Of a DNA stretch of 64,000 nt, positions 1 through 9,472 are shown in pieces. Position numbers and translations under genes: made by a program. Every line of letters starts with the position of its first letter. Position 1 is the first letter of the stretch. The notes under the pieces were generated by a model, which saw only the letters and a program-made list of their open reading frames with translations, did not search any database and was not told where the DNA came from. The stretch comes from Paracoccaceae bacterium (GTDB taxonomy: Bacteria > Pseudomonadota > Alphaproteobacteria > Rhodobacterales > Rhodobacteraceae): assembly GCA_024742695.1 (NCBI GenBank), contig JANSXY010000010.1, positions 50,554 through 114,553 on the forward strand. Reading direction: 5' to 3'.

Positions 1-339
1 AAACGGCCCGCGGGCGAGATCGGTCGCCCGCCCGGCCCCCCGCGGCGCGGCGGCCAGCGCGGCGGCCAGATCGTCGGCCCGGCAGATCCAGTGCGTCAGC
101 CGTGGCGGCCCGCTCCGCGCTTCAAGGTCGAACCAGCGCGGCCAGGCGGGCTTCGGCGCAGCCGGATCGGGTGCGATCACCTCCAGATACAGGCCCGGCC
201 CCAGCGACAGCAGCCGGTTGTGGGTGCCCATGTGATCGTGCCGCCCGCCGGGCGCGAGCGTCACGCCCAGCGCCGCCTCGACGGCGGCCACGCCCGCATC
301 GAGCGTGCCGCATGTCACCGCCAGATGATCGAGTTCCAT
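1..339 (-). CDS. VOC/glyoxalase-like domain protein, C-terminus cut off by the window edge
   Basis: The reading frame is open from the ATG at 339 to the window edge, giving 113 residues. The N-terminus ([17 protein letters not shown]) and the segment [17 protein letters not shown] match the N-terminal half of glyoxalase-like (PF13468-type) VOC proteins, where the early His in LDHLAV and a later Glu (YLEVIAPDP) are the usual metal ligands. The substrate cannot be told: the family includes dioxygenases, isomerases and resistance proteins. It lies 79 bp downstream of mnhG on the same strand, so it may be a tail gene of that operon or independent. The family call is fairly secure; the function is not. 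Confidence 0.75.
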   Translation of the reverse strand, partial: MELDHLAVTCGTLDAGVAAVEAALGVTLAPGGRHDHMGTHNRLLSLGPGLYLEVIAPDPAAPKPAWPRWFDLEARSGPPRLTHWICRADDLAAALAAAPRGAGRATDLARGPF

Positions 340-418
340 GAACCGAAGCCCCCCGCCCGTCGCGCCGCGGGATCACAGCATGCCGCGCGCCGCCGGACAA
401 GCCGCGCCGGAGGCCGGC

Positions 419-835
419 CTAACCCTGCCGCGCCGCATCCCCGTCTCCGGCCTCGGGCGCCGGCCGCACGCCGCGCGCCGGCCCGTCGGGCGCGAAGCTG
501 GCCCAATCCACCGCCTCGCCCGGTTTCGGCAGCGCCTCGGGCTTCTCGGACTGGTGCAGATGCACCTTGGCGATGAACAGCGCGGTGATCGGCGCCGACA
601 GGAACAGAAACAGCGTGATCAGCAACTCATGCGCCGAAACCCGCCCCTCCGCCGCCCAGAAATACACCATCGAGGCGATCAGCACGCCGCCGATTCCCAG
701 CGTCGTCGCCTTGGTCGGCGCGTGCAGCCGGGTCATCGGGTCCGGCAGCCGGATCAGCCCGAAGGATCCGACGATCGCGAAGAGCCCGGCCAGAACCAGC
801 AGGGCGGAGATCAGGATTTCCATCCACAGTGCCAT
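419..835 (-). CDS. mnhG: Mrp-type Na+(K+)/H+ antiporter subunit G
   Basis: This 138-residue protein is the small membrane subunit G of the multisubunit Mrp/Mnh/Pha cation/proton antiporter of the inner membrane. Three hydrophobic segments lie in the first ~90 residues, and the family stretch GSFGLIRLPDPMTRLHAPTK is present near residues 24-43. The tail of about 40 residues after the third helix is Pro/Asp/Glu-rich and longer than in many MnhG proteins. The ATG at 835 gives the normal family N-terminus; an upstream extension in the same frame is not membrane-like. It is the last antiporter gene, 8 bp after mnhF. Confidence 0.93.
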   Translation of the reverse strand: MALWMEILISALLVLAGLFAIVGSFGLIRLPDPMTRLHAPTKATTLGIGGVLIASMVYFWAAEGRVSAHELLITLFLFLSAPITALFIAKVHLHQSEKPEALPKPGEAVDWASFAPDGPARGVRPAPEAGDGDAARQG

Positions 836-843
836 GGTGCCCC

Positions 844-1125
844 CTATTCGATCACGTCGCCGCGCAGCAGGAAGCGGCAATAGGCCACGGTCGAGACGAA
901 GCCGACCAGCGCGAACAGCATCGACACCTCGAAATAGATCGCCGATCCCTGCCGGATGCCTAGCAGGATCAGAAGCGCGATGGCGTTGATCACCATCGTG
1001 TCGAGCGCGAGGATCCGGTCGCTCGCCGCCGGGCCGGTCAGTACCCGCCACAGGTTCAGCAGCAGACCAAGGCCGAAACAGGCGAAGGCGAAGATCAGCG
1101 CGACGGAGATCATGGGCGTGATCAT
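844..1125 (-). CDS. mnhF: Mrp-type antiporter subunit F
   Basis: A 93-residue protein with three transmembrane helices, matching MnhF/PhaF. The conserved segment LTGPAASDRILALDT (about residues 32-46) is the family signature between helices 1 and 2. Subunit F is a small structural subunit of the antiporter membrane complex. The ATG at 1125 overlaps the stop of mnhE by 4 bp (ATGA), which suggests translational coupling. An in-frame upstream extension was ignored because it overlaps mnhE and has a non-membrane composition. Confidence 0.93.
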   Translation of the reverse strand: MITPMISVALIFAFACFGLGLLLNLWRVLTGPAASDRILALDTMVINAIALLILLGIRQGSAIYFEVSMLFALVGFVSTVAYCRFLLRGDVIE

Positions 1126-1613
1126 TCGAAAATCTCCTTCAGCCGGCGCTCGTAGCGCTGCTTGATCTCGTCCACCACGGATGCGGGCTCGGGCGCGTGC
1201 AGGCAATGCACCAGAAGCGCGTGGCCGTCGTCCGACAGATCGCAGGACACGGTGCCGGGCGTCATCGTGATGGTGCCGGCCAGCACCGTGATCGCCTCGG
1301 GCGTCTTCAGGTCCAGCGGCACCCGGACCCAGGCCGGCCTGAGCCGCGCCGCGGGTTTGAACAGCACGATCAGCGCTACCTGGATATTGGCCTTCACGAT
1401 ATCGAGAAGCACGATCAGGACGTAGCCGGCGATCGCGACCGGGTTGCGCAGCGTCGGCATGTCGGGCCAGTAGGCCCGGATCACCTGGGGCAGAAGAAGC
1501 CCAAGCAGCAGCGCGAACACGATGGCGTTCAGCGTCACGGTGTTGACCAGCAAGAGCCAGACGACCGCCAGCACCAGCGTCAGCAGCGGATGGGGAAAGA
1601 GGCGGCTCAGCAT
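1122..1613 (-). CDS. mnhE: Mrp-type antiporter subunit E
   Basis: This 163-residue protein matches MnhE/PhaE: two hydrophobic N-terminal segments (about residues 8-45), a third near 55-75, then a cytoplasmic domain with the family motif TITMTPGTVSCDL (about 113-125). Subunit E is needed for assembly or stability of the Mrp complex in characterised systems. The ATG at 1613 is preceded at once by the mnhD stop (1615-1617), so the two genes are nearly contiguous and probably coupled. Confidence 0.93.
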   Translation of the reverse strand: MLSRLFPHPLLTLVLAVVWLLLVNTVTLNAIVFALLLGLLLPQVIRAYWPDMPTLRNPVAIAGYVLIVLLDIVKANIQVALIVLFKPAARLRPAWVRVPLDLKTPEAITVLAGTITMTPGTVSCDLSDDGHALLVHCLHAPEPASVVDEIKQRYERRLKEIFE

Positions 1614-1614
1614 G

Positions 1615-3195
1615 TCACTGGTCCTCGTCCGGGGTGAGGGTTGCGAGGCCCGCGCCGGCCTCGGGGCCCAGCACCGCCGCGACATAGGCCGCACGGTCGC
1701 CCAGCTGCGCGGCGATCGCCCGCATCTGGCCATGTACCGGGCCGGCGAACGCCGTCAGCGCCAGGACCCCGACAAGGGGCAGCGCCAGCGCCGCCATCGC
1801 CCAGCCCGATGTCGCGGCGGGATCGGGCCGGTCGACGGGCTCGGCCGGCGCGGCGGCCGGGGTCGCGCCGTCATGCGCCTTCCAGAACAGCACCGATCCG
1901 GCCCGCGCGAAACCGACGACGATCACCAGCGAACCAACCAGCACGACCGACCAGACCCAGACCCAGGCGCCGTGGTCGCGCAGCGCGTCCAGCACCATCA
2001 GCTTGCCCATGAACCCCGACAGCGGCGGCATCCCCGCCACGGCAATCGCGGCTGCGAAGTAGGCCGAGGCAACAAGCCCGGTGCCGGCCATCGGCGCCCG
2101 GGGCACCAGCGCCGAGGTGCCGCGCCGCGCCCGCACCTGGTCGACCACCAGGAACAGCGCCGCGCCCGCCAGCGTGGAGTGGATCAGGTAGTAAAGCGCC
2201 GCCGCGATCGCCTCGGGGTCGAAGCCGGCGACCGCGGCGAACAGCGTGCCCATCGAGGCCAGCGCCGAAAACGCCGTGACCCGGCCCAGCGTGCCGCCGG
2301 CCAGCACCCCCAGCGCCCCCAGCGCCAGCGTCACCAGCGCGAAGGGCATCAGGATGTCGGCCACCATCGTGCCGGTCCCCGCCGCCTCGGGCGGGAATAC
2401 CAGCGTGTAGACCCGGATCACCGAATAGGCGCCGACCTTGGTCATGATCGCGAACAGCGCGGCCACCGGCGCCGGCGCCAGCGCATAGGTGTTGGGCATC
2501 CAGAAATGCAGCGGCACCAGCCCGCCCTTGAGCAGGAACACCAGCACCAGAAGCGCCGCCGAGACCCGCAGAAGCGCGATGTCGCCCTCCGGCAACTGCC
2601 CCACCCGCACCGCCATGTCGGCCATGTTGAGGGTGCCGAAGATGCCGTAGATCGCGCCCAGCGCGAACAGGAACAGCGTCGACCCGGCGAGGTTGACGAC
2701 GACGTATTGCACCCCGGCGCGCAGCCGCATCCGCCCGCCCGCGTGGATCATCAGGCCGTAGCTGGCGATCAGCAGGATTTCGAAGAAGACGAAGAGGTTG
2801 AAGATGTCGCCGGTCAGCATCGCGCCCATCAGGCCCATCAGCTGGAACTGGTAAAGCGCGTGGAAATGCCGGCCGCGCCCGTCCCAGCCCGAGGCGGTGA
2901 CATAGGCCAACACCATCAGGCCCAGGACCGCGGTCAGAAGCACCATCAGCGCCGCCAGACGGTCGGCGACCAGGACGATGCCGAACGGCGCGGGCCAACT
3001 GCCCAGTTCGTAGCTTTCGATCGCGCCGCCCGCGGTTCCGGCCCAGAGCACCAGCGCGAGGAACACCAGCCCAGCGGTGCCGGCAAGGCCGGCCACCCGC
3101 TGCAACAGAAGGTCGTGGCGCAGCGTCAACAGCACGAAAGACCCGACGAGCGCGGGCAGGATGATCGGGGCGACGATCCAGTGCGACATCATCAT
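1615..3195 (-). CDS. mnhD: Mrp-type antiporter subunit D (NuoL/M/N-like)
   Basis: A 526-residue polytopic membrane protein of the complex I NuoL/NuoM/NuoN-related family, equivalent to MnhD/MrpD. The conserved transmembrane Glu lies in the helix around FVFFEILLIASYGLM (about 131-145), and the Lys-bearing helix is followed by LVPLHFWMPNTYALAPAPVAA, the usual H-F-W-L/M-P signature. Together with MnhA it forms the proton/cation pathway. The start has several adjacent Met codons (MMMSHW), so the exact initiator is uncertain by 1-3 residues. It lies 4 bp after mnhC in the six-gene operon. Confidence 0.95.
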   Translation of the reverse strand: MMMSHWIVAPIILPALVGSFVLLTLRHDLLLQRVAGLAGTAGLVFLALVLWAGTAGGAIESYELGSWPAPFGIVLVADRLAALMVLLTAVLGLMVLAYVTASGWDGRGRHFHALYQFQLMGLMGAMLTGDIFNLFVFFEILLIASYGLMIHAGGRMRLRAGVQYVVVNLAGSTLFLFALGAIYGIFGTLNMADMAVRVGQLPEGDIALLRVSAALLVLVFLLKGGLVPLHFWMPNTYALAPAPVAALFAIMTKVGAYSVIRVYTLVFPPEAAGTGTMVADILMPFALVTLALGALGVLAGGTLGRVTAFSALASMGTLFAAVAGFDPEAIAAALYYLIHSTLAGAALFLVVDQVRARRGTSALVPRAPMAGTGLVASAYFAAAIAVAGMPPLSGFMGKLMVLDALRDHGAWVWVWSVVLVGSLVIVVGFARAGSVLFWKAHDGATPAAAPAEPVDRPDPAATSGWAMAALALPLVGVLALTAFAGPVHGQMRAIAAQLGDRAAYVAAVLGPEAGAGLATLTPDEDQ

Positions 3196-3199
3196 CGCC

Positions 3200-3565
3200 T
3201 CAGCCCGCCCGGTCCGCGGCCGCCGCGCCTTCGCGGGCGTCCGGCTTCTCGATGTCGATCGCGTCCGTTTCGGCGCTGAGGAACGCGCCCAGCGACAGCA
3301 GCACCACCACCGCGGTCATGCCGAAGCTGATCACGATCGCCGTCAGCACCAGGGCCTGCGGCAGCGGATCGGTATAGGTGGTCACGTCCTTCATCAGAAC
3401 CGGCGGCGCGCCGCTGATCAGGCGGCCGGAGGCGAAGATGAAGGTATTCACCGCGTAGGACAGCATCGCGAGCCCCAGCACCACCGGGAAGGTCCGGCGC
3501 CGCAGCATCAGGTAGACGCCGACCGCCGTCATCAGGCCGATACCCAGAGAAACCAGCAATTCCAT
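3200..3565 (-). CDS. mnhC: Mrp-type antiporter subunit C (NuoK-like)
   Basis: A 121-residue protein with three transmembrane helices, homologous to NuoK and equivalent to MnhC/MrpC. Typical stretches are GVYLMLRRRTFPVVLGL, near residues 16-32, and DPLPQALVLTAIVISFGMTA, near 67-86. Its start is 1 bp beyond the mnhA stop, so A, C and D are tightly packed. The hydrophilic C-terminal tail is normal for the family. Confidence 0.94.
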   Translation of the reverse strand: MELLVSLGIGLMTAVGVYLMLRRRTFPVVLGLAMLSYAVNTFIFASGRLISGAPPVLMKDVTTYTDPLPQALVLTAIVISFGMTAVVVLLSLGAFLSAETDAIDIEKPDAREGAAAADRAG

Positions 3566-3566
3566 G

Positions 3567-6407
3567 TCAGTGAGGCTCCTTGCCCGCGCGCCCCGGCGCC
3601 TCGGGATCGATATCCATCGGGGTCAGGTTCACCCCCTCGCCGGCGCGCCGGCCGATCCGGCTGAGGCTTGCGAGCGCCAGCATGACCGAACCGACCACGG
3701 TCAGGAACACGCCGAGATCGAAGGCGATGGCGCTGGCAAGGTGCACCTTCGACAGCGGCCAGACCGTGACATATTCGTTCGTCGAGGTCAGGAAGTTCCA
3801 GCCCAGCAGAAGCGAGGCGACCCCGGTCAGCACCGCGATGGCGACGCCCAGCGCGATCACGCCGTGATAGTCGAAATGCTGGCGCGACTCGCTCCAGGCG
3901 AAGCCCGAGGCCATGTATTGCATCAACAGCGCGATGGCCGCGACGAGGCCGGCGATGAAGCCGCCGCCCGGTTCGTTGTGGCCGCGCAGGAAGATGAACA
4001 CCGCCACCGCCAGCGCGATCGGCAGCGCGATGCGTGTCGCCACGACCATCATCAGCGGATGCCGGTCGCCGGCCTGTGGCATGTCGGGCACCCGGTTGGC
4101 CAGCCAGCGCGAGGCCGGGCCGCGCAACAGCCCGTCGACCAGCGCGAAGATCACCAGCGCGGCGATCCCCAGCACGATGATCTCGCCCATCGTGTCGAAA
4201 CCGCGGAAATCCACGAGGATCACGTTGACGACATTGTTGCCGCCGCCGCCCTCGTAGGAATTGGCGAGGTGATAGTCGGAGATCGCCGGCAGCGCCCGGT
4301 CGCGCGACAGGAAGGCCCAGGTCAGCGCCGCCACGCCGATCCCGGCGCCCAGCGCGATCGCCCCGTCCAGAAGCCGCCGCGCCGCGGTCGTTTCCACCGG
4401 GGTCGCCTTCGGCAGGTAGTTCAGCGCCAGAAGCAGCAGGATGATCGTCACCACCTCGACCGTCAGCTGCGTCAGCGCGAGGTCGGGGGCCGAGAAATGG
4501 ACGAAGGCCATCGACACCACCAGCCCGACGATCGAGATCACGACCAGCGCGACGAACCGGCGGCGGTGCAGCGCCACCAGCGCAAGGCTCGCCACCGCGA
4601 GGAGGGCGGCGAAGATCACCGGGACCGGCGACAGCGGTGTCGCGATCCGCAGGCCGGGGGTATGTTCGCCACCCGACCAGGCCCAGAATCCGTAGGCCAG
4701 CACCGCGGCGGTCATGATCGCGAGGTAGCGCGATACCGCCCCATCATGCAGGCCGTCCGACAGCCCCCGCGCCGCCCGCGCGCAGGCGTCCACCAGCGCG
4801 TCGAAGATCGCCTTCGCCTCGGGGCGCGGCGCGGCGTCCCAGGCGCGGGACAGACCGCCGTGCAGCGCCAGCAGGATCGCGCCGCCGACCACCGCGGCGA
4901 TCGACATGTAAAGCGCCGGCACCAGCCCGTGCCAGAGCTTGAGGTAGACCGTCGGCTCGCCCAGCGTTACCGCCCCGGCGACGACCTTGACGAAGCCGCC
5001 GACCGCCGCCTGCGGCACAAGCCCGATCACCACGACGAGGACCGCAAGGAACGCCGGCGGCAGCCACAGGCCGGGGCCGGGATCGTGCGGGGTGTGGGGA
5101 TAGTCGTCGCGCACCGGGCCAAGAAAGGTGTGGACGAGGTAGCGCAGCGAATAGCCGACCGAGAACAGCGCCCCGAGCGTGGCCAGCACCGCAAAGCCGG
5201 TGCCGGTATCCCAGGCCGCCTCCAGCATCATCTCCTTCGACAGGAAGCCGTTGAAGGCCGGGATGCCCGCCATCGACAGCGAGCCGATCGCGGCGATCAC
5301 GAAGGTCACCGGCATCAGCGCCCGCAGCCCGCCGAGGCGGCGGATGTCGCGGGTATGCGCCTCGTGGTCGACGATCCCGGCGGTCATGAACAGCGCCGCC
5401 TTGAAGGTGGCGTGGTTGATGATGTGAAACACCGCCGCGACCGCGCCGAATTCCGTCCCCAGCCCCAGCAGCATGGTGATCAGGCCCAGGTGGCTGACCG
5501 TCGAGAACGCCAGCAGCGCCTTCAGATCGTCCTTGAACAGCGCGATGACCGCGCCCAGAACCATCGTGATCAGGCCCGCGCCGCCGACAAGCCAGAACCA
5601 CGCGTCGGTGCCCGACAGCACCGGCCAGAGCCGCGCCATCAGAAACAGGCCCGCCTTCACCATCGTCGCGGAATGCAGGTAGGCCGAAACCGGCGTCGGC
5701 GCGGCCATCGCATGCGGCAGCCAGAAGTGGAACGGGAACTGCGCCGACTTGGTGAAGGCGCCAAGCAGGATCAGGATCAGCGCCGGCAGATAGAGCGGAT
5801 CGGCGCGGATCGCGTCGCCCTGCGTGAGGATCACGCTCAGGTCGTAGCTGCCGGCGATGTTGCCGAGGATCAGCATCCCGCCGATCATCGCCAGCCCGCC
5901 CATGCCGGTCACCGCAAGCGCCATGCGCGCGCCCTGCCGGCCTTCGGGCAGGTGCCGCCAGTAACCGATCAGCAGGAACGACGACAGCGACGTCAGCTCC
6001 CAGAAGATAAGCAAAAGCAGCACGTTGTCCGACAGCACGATGCCCACCATCGCGCCCTGGAACAGCAGCAGATAGGTGTAGAACTGCCCCATCGGGTCGG
6101 ATTTCGCGAGGTAGAACCGCGCATAGGTGATGATCAGCAGCCCGATCCCGAGAATGAGCAGCGAGAACAGCAAGCCCAGCCCGTCCAGCATGAAGGTGGC
6201 GTTGAGGCCCAGCGCCGGGATCCATTCGAACCGCGCCGTCACCACCTCGCCCCGCATCACCGCCGGCGCGTGCAGCAGGATGCCCAGAAGCGCCAGCGCG
6301 GTCACGCTGCCGGTCACCGTGGCGCAGGCGTTGCGCCCGGCACGGATCATCACGCCGGGCAATAGCGCGCCCAGAAAGGGCAGCGCTGCGATCAGGGCAA
6401 GGGACAT
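3567..6407 (-). CDS. mnhA: Mrp-type antiporter fused subunit A+B (NuoL-like)
   Basis: At 946 residues this is the large antiporter subunit with an MnhB domain fused at the C-terminus, the arrangement known from Sinorhizobium PhaA. The N-terminal ~500 residues are NuoL-like: the helix with the key Glu reads FWELTSLSSFLLIGYW and the Lys helix region reads AFTKSAQFPFHFWLPHAMA. The C-terminal part holds the MnhB-like stretch with FIFLRGHNEPGGGFIAGL. It is the first gene of the mnhA-C-D-E-F-G order, and no separate mnhB exists here. The sequence alone does not show whether it exchanges Na+ or K+. The ATG at 6407 is preceded by a 280-bp divergent spacer shared with the adenine deaminase gene. Confidence 0.95.
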   Translation of the reverse strand: MSLALIAALPFLGALLPGVMIRAGRNACATVTGSVTALALLGILLHAPAVMRGEVVTARFEWIPALGLNATFMLDGLGLLFSLLILGIGLLIITYARFYLAKSDPMGQFYTYLLLFQGAMVGIVLSDNVLLLLIFWELTSLSSFLLIGYWRHLPEGRQGARMALAVTGMGGLAMIGGMLILGNIAGSYDLSVILTQGDAIRADPLYLPALILILLGAFTKSAQFPFHFWLPHAMAAPTPVSAYLHSATMVKAGLFLMARLWPVLSGTDAWFWLVGGAGLITMVLGAVIALFKDDLKALLAFSTVSHLGLITMLLGLGTEFGAVAAVFHIINHATFKAALFMTAGIVDHEAHTRDIRRLGGLRALMPVTFVIAAIGSLSMAGIPAFNGFLSKEMMLEAAWDTGTGFAVLATLGALFSVGYSLRYLVHTFLGPVRDDYPHTPHDPGPGLWLPPAFLAVLVVVIGLVPQAAVGGFVKVVAGAVTLGEPTVYLKLWHGLVPALYMSIAAVVGGAILLALHGGLSRAWDAAPRPEAKAIFDALVDACARAARGLSDGLHDGAVSRYLAIMTAAVLAYGFWAWSGGEHTPGLRIATPLSPVPVIFAALLAVASLALVALHRRRFVALVVISIVGLVVSMAFVHFSAPDLALTQLTVEVVTIILLLLALNYLPKATPVETTAARRLLDGAIALGAGIGVAALTWAFLSRDRALPAISDYHLANSYEGGGGNNVVNVILVDFRGFDTMGEIIVLGIAALVIFALVDGLLRGPASRWLANRVPDMPQAGDRHPLMMVVATRIALPIALAVAVFIFLRGHNEPGGGFIAGLVAAIALLMQYMASGFAWSESRQHFDYHGVIALGVAIAVLTGVASLLLGWNFLTSTNEYVTVWPLSKVHLASAIAFDLGVFLTVVGSVMLALASLSRIGRRAGEGVNLTPMDIDPEAPGRAGKEPH

Positions 6408-6687
6408 GCCGTTTCGGTTCCGTCGTTGAAGGCGGCCCGCCGGGGCGCCGGTGTCCTGTGTGCAGCGCAGGGCTGCGCCGGTCCCCTAAAAATTTGTAGG
6501 CGGCGGCCGAAGTCAAGGGAAACCGGACCCCGTGGATGTCGGTTTTCGTCGCAGGTGCCGGGACGACGGCAAGGGAACGGGGCGGCGGCGCCGGGAACCC
6601 GTCGGTGCCGCCCTACCGCCGCCCGGCGGTTCTGGACGCCGGCCCGGCCCTGGTGTCTTCTGGCGGGATAGCGACGGAGGCGATTCC

Positions 6688-8385
6688 ATGACGGCGGAGC
6701 TCGCGGAAATCATCCGGCAGGGGCGCGGGGCGGCGCCCGCCGACCTGGTGCTGAAGGGCGGGCAGGTTCTCGATCTGGTGACCGGCGCGACGATCCCCGG
6801 CGACGTGGCGATCTGCGGCGACACCATCGTCGGGATCGGCGCGGAATACGCGGGGCGGCGCGAGATCGACGTGGCCGGGCTGACGCTGGTGCCGGGTTTC
6901 ATCGACACGCATCTGCACATCGAAAGCTCGCTCGTCACCCCGCAGGAATTCGATCGCTGCGTCTGCCCGCGCGGGATCACCACGGCGATCTGCGACCCGC
7001 ACGAGATCGCCAACGTCGCCGGCCTCGACGGCATCCGCTATTTCCTTCAGGCCGCGCGGACCACGGTGATGGACATCCGCGTGCAGCTGTCGTCCTGCGT
7101 GCCCTCGACCGAGATGGAGACCGCCGGCGCCCGGATCGACGCGGCGGAGCTGGCCGCGCTCAAGGATCATCCGAAGGTGATCGGGCTGGCGGAGTTCATG
7201 AACTTTCCCGGCGTTCTGGCCGGCGACGCGGGCTGCCTCGCCAAGCTGGAGGCGTTTCGCGGCCGCCACATCGACGGGCACGCGCCACTCCTGTCGGGGC
7301 GCGACCTCAACGCCTATGTCGCCGCCGGCATCCGCACCGAGCACGAGGCGACGCACGCCGCCGAGGCGGTCGAGAAGCTGCAGCGCGGGCTGCGGGTGCT
7401 GATCCGCGAAGGCTCCGTCTCGAAGGACATGGCGGCCTTGGCCGAGGTGCTGACCGAGACGACCGCGCCCTACATGGCGCTGTGCACCGATGACAGGAAC
7501 CCGCTCGACATCGCCGAACACGGGCATATCGATCACATGGTGCGCAGCCTGATCGCGATGGGCCGTCCGGTTCTGGCGGTCTACCGCGCCGCCAGCCTGT
7601 CGGCGGCCGAGGCCTTCGGGCTGAAGGACCGCGGGTTGATCGCGCCGGGCCGGCGCGCCGACATCCTCGCCCTGCCCGAGCTTGCGACCGCGCGGCCGGC
7701 GCTGGTGATCGCCGGCGGGCAGGTCGTGGAGGCCGCCGCCTTCGCCGCGCGCCCCGCGATCGAGCCGGTCGCGCGGCATTCGGTGAAGGCGCCGCGGGTC
7801 GCGGCCGACAGTTTCCGCTGCCCGGGCAACCGGGCGGAAACCCCGGTGATCGGCATCCTGCCGGGCAAGATCATCACCGAACACCGGGTGGAAGAGATCG
7901 TGCCGACCGACGGCGACAAGCGCCCCGACATCGCGCGCGACCTGATCCGCATCGCGGTGATCGAACGCCACGGCAAGAACGGCAACATCGCCACCGGCTT
8001 CGTCACCGGCTTCGGCCTGAAACGCGGCGCCATCGCCTCGACCGTGTGCCACGATCATCACAACATCGCCGTCGTCGGCGCGGACTACGCCGACATGGCG
8101 CTGGCCGCGAACCGGCTGTCCGAGATCGAGGGCGGCTTCGTCGTGGCCGACGCCGGGCGGGTGACGGCGGAACTCGCCCTGCCGGTCGCCGGATTGATGA
8201 GCCTCGAGCCCTTCGAGACGGTCGAACACGATCTGCGCGCGCTGCGCGCCGCCGCCCGCGCCCTGGGCGTGACCCTGGAAGAGCCGTTCCTGCAACTGGC
8301 CTTCCTTGCCCTGCCGGTGATCCCGCACCTCAAGATCACCGATCGCGGGCTGGTCGATGTCGACCGCTTCGAGATCATCGGGTGA
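6688..8385 (+). CDS. ade: Adenine deaminase (amidohydrolase family)
   Basis: This 565-residue protein should convert adenine to hypoxanthine and ammonia (EC 3.5.4.2) in purine salvage. Metal-binding signatures of the amidohydrolase superfamily are visible: [13 protein letters not shown] with H75 and H77, CDPHEIANV, and LCTDDRNP with the late Asp. The C-terminal Ade domain carries [19 protein letters not shown]. The ATG at 6688 has a good ribosome site (GGAGG at 6676-6680) and gives a normal length; the in-frame upstream extension is rejected. It is divergent from mnhA and convergent with the diguanylate cyclase gene. Confidence 0.93.
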   Translation: MTAELAEIIRQGRGAAPADLVLKGGQVLDLVTGATIPGDVAICGDTIVGIGAEYAGRREIDVAGLTLVPGFIDTHLHIESSLVTPQEFDRCVCPRGITTAICDPHEIANVAGLDGIRYFLQAARTTVMDIRVQLSSCVPSTEMETAGARIDAAELAALKDHPKVIGLAEFMNFPGVLAGDAGCLAKLEAFRGRHIDGHAPLLSGRDLNAYVAAGIRTEHEATHAAEAVEKLQRGLRVLIREGSVSKDMAALAEVLTETTAPYMALCTDDRNPLDIAEHGHIDHMVRSLIAMGRPVLAVYRAASLSAAEAFGLKDRGLIAPGRRADILALPELATARPALVIAGGQVVEAAAFAARPAIEPVARHSVKAPRVAADSFRCPGNRAETPVIGILPGKIITEHRVEEIVPTDGDKRPDIARDLIRIAVIERHGKNGNIATGFVTGFGLKRGAIASTVCHDHHNIAVVGADYADMALAANRLSEIEGGFVVADAGRVTAELALPVAGLMSLEPFETVEHDLRALRAAARALGVTLEEPFLQLAFLALPVIPHLKITDRGLVDVDRFEIIG

Positions 8386-8431
8386 CGGCCGGCCCGCGCC
8401 CGAGCGCGCCGGGAAACCGAGGCCCGGCGGC

Positions 8432-9472
8432 TCAGTCCTGGGCGCGGTGATCGTCGGGAAGGACGAGGTCGGGCGTGTAGACCGTGGCCTGCGCCCGGCC
8501 ATTGCGCTTGGAGGCGTAAAGCGCCAGGTCGGCATCCGACAGCATCCGGTCGGGATTCTGCCGCTCGTAGCACGACGACAGCACGATCCCCGCGCTTCCC
8601 GATATCCTGCAGGTCTGGCCCTCGAACACCATCGGCTCCTCGAACCGGGCGATGATCCGGCGGCTCAGCGCCACCAGCCGCTCGGCATCGGACGGGCCGC
8701 GCAGGATCAGCACGAACTCGTCGCCGCCGACCCGGGCGACCACGTCGTGGCGGCGGGTTTCTTCGCGCAGGATGCGGGCCACTTCGGTCAGGACATGGTC
8801 GCCGGCGGCATGGCCCAGCGTGTCGTTCACAGACTTGAAGTAGTCGAGGTCCAGATGGACCAGGCCGAAACCGGGCCCGTCGCGGTCGACCGCCTCGGCC
8901 GCCCGCGTCAGCGCGATCTCCAGCGCCCGGCGGTTGGCCAGACCGGTCAGCGGATCGGTCAGCGCCTGTTCCTCGGCCGCGGCGCGCGCCGCCTGGAGGC
9001 GCGTGTTCAGCCCGCTGAGTTCGTCCATCACCGCCGACTTGGCCTCGTGCAGGTACAGAAGTTCCACCGCCAGGTCGGTCACGGCGAAATCGGCATCGGT
9101 GAGATCGTGGTCGCGCACCGCGTCGGCCACCGCGAGGCCGAACGACAGGTTGACCAGCATCCCCTGTCCCGGGCCCAGCGGCACGGCAAGGCCGCGAAAC
9201 GAGGTATGCGGCGGCTCGCGCAGCGTCATGTGCAGCCGCCGCCCGGCGGCCGCGCCCAGTTCGGCCATCGTCGCGATGCCGCGCGGCCGGCTCAGTTCGA
9301 AGGTTTCCAGGAACCGGCGGCCGATCAGCGCGCAGTCGCCGCACAGTTTCGTCAGCGTCGGCCCCGCCTCGCGCACGTGGCCGGTGGGCGAGACCCAGAC
9401 ATACATCGGCATCAGCCGGCCCAGCGCCTCGGGCGGCACCGTCGTCAACTGGTCGGTCGTGGTTCCGTCCAT
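8432..9472 (-). CDS. Diguanylate cyclase with HNOBA-like N-terminal sensor domain
   Basis: A 346-residue protein. Residues ~15-140 resemble the PAS-like HNOB-associated (HNOBA) domain that pairs with H-NOX partners in guanylate and diguanylate cyclases. A short helical linker (~140-170) follows, then a GGDEF domain with an intact active site (GGDEF at 249-253) and an intact RxxD inhibitory site at 240-243. It should make c-di-GMP from two GTP, with product inhibition. No transmembrane segment is seen, so it is likely cytoplasmic. Its ATG overlaps the stop of the H-NOX-like gene (ATGA at 9472), so the two are almost certainly co-translated and act together. An apparent longer frame extends into the H-NOX gene and is not the real start. 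Confidence 0.9.
   Translation of the reverse strand: MDGTTTDQLTTVPPEALGRLMPMYVWVSPTGHVREAGPTLTKLCGDCALIGRRFLETFELSRPRGIATMAELGAAAGRRLHMTLREPPHTSFRGLAVPLGPGQGMLVNLSFGLAVADAVRDHDLTDADFAVTDLAVELLYLHEAKSAVMDELSGLNTRLQAARAAAEEQALTDPLTGLANRRALEIALTRAAEAVDRDGPGFGLVHLDLDYFKSVNDTLGHAAGDHVLTEVARILREETRRHDVVARVGGDEFVLILRGPSDAERLVALSRRIIARFEEPMVFEGQTCRISGSAGIVLSSCYERQNPDRMLSDADLALYASKRNGRAQATVYTPDLVLPDDHRAQD

Noticed and set aside
3564..6365. A 933-residue plus-strand open frame opposite mnhA
   Set aside because: It is Arg/His/Gln-rich, has no domain likeness and mirrors the codon bias of the real antiporter gene on the other strand.
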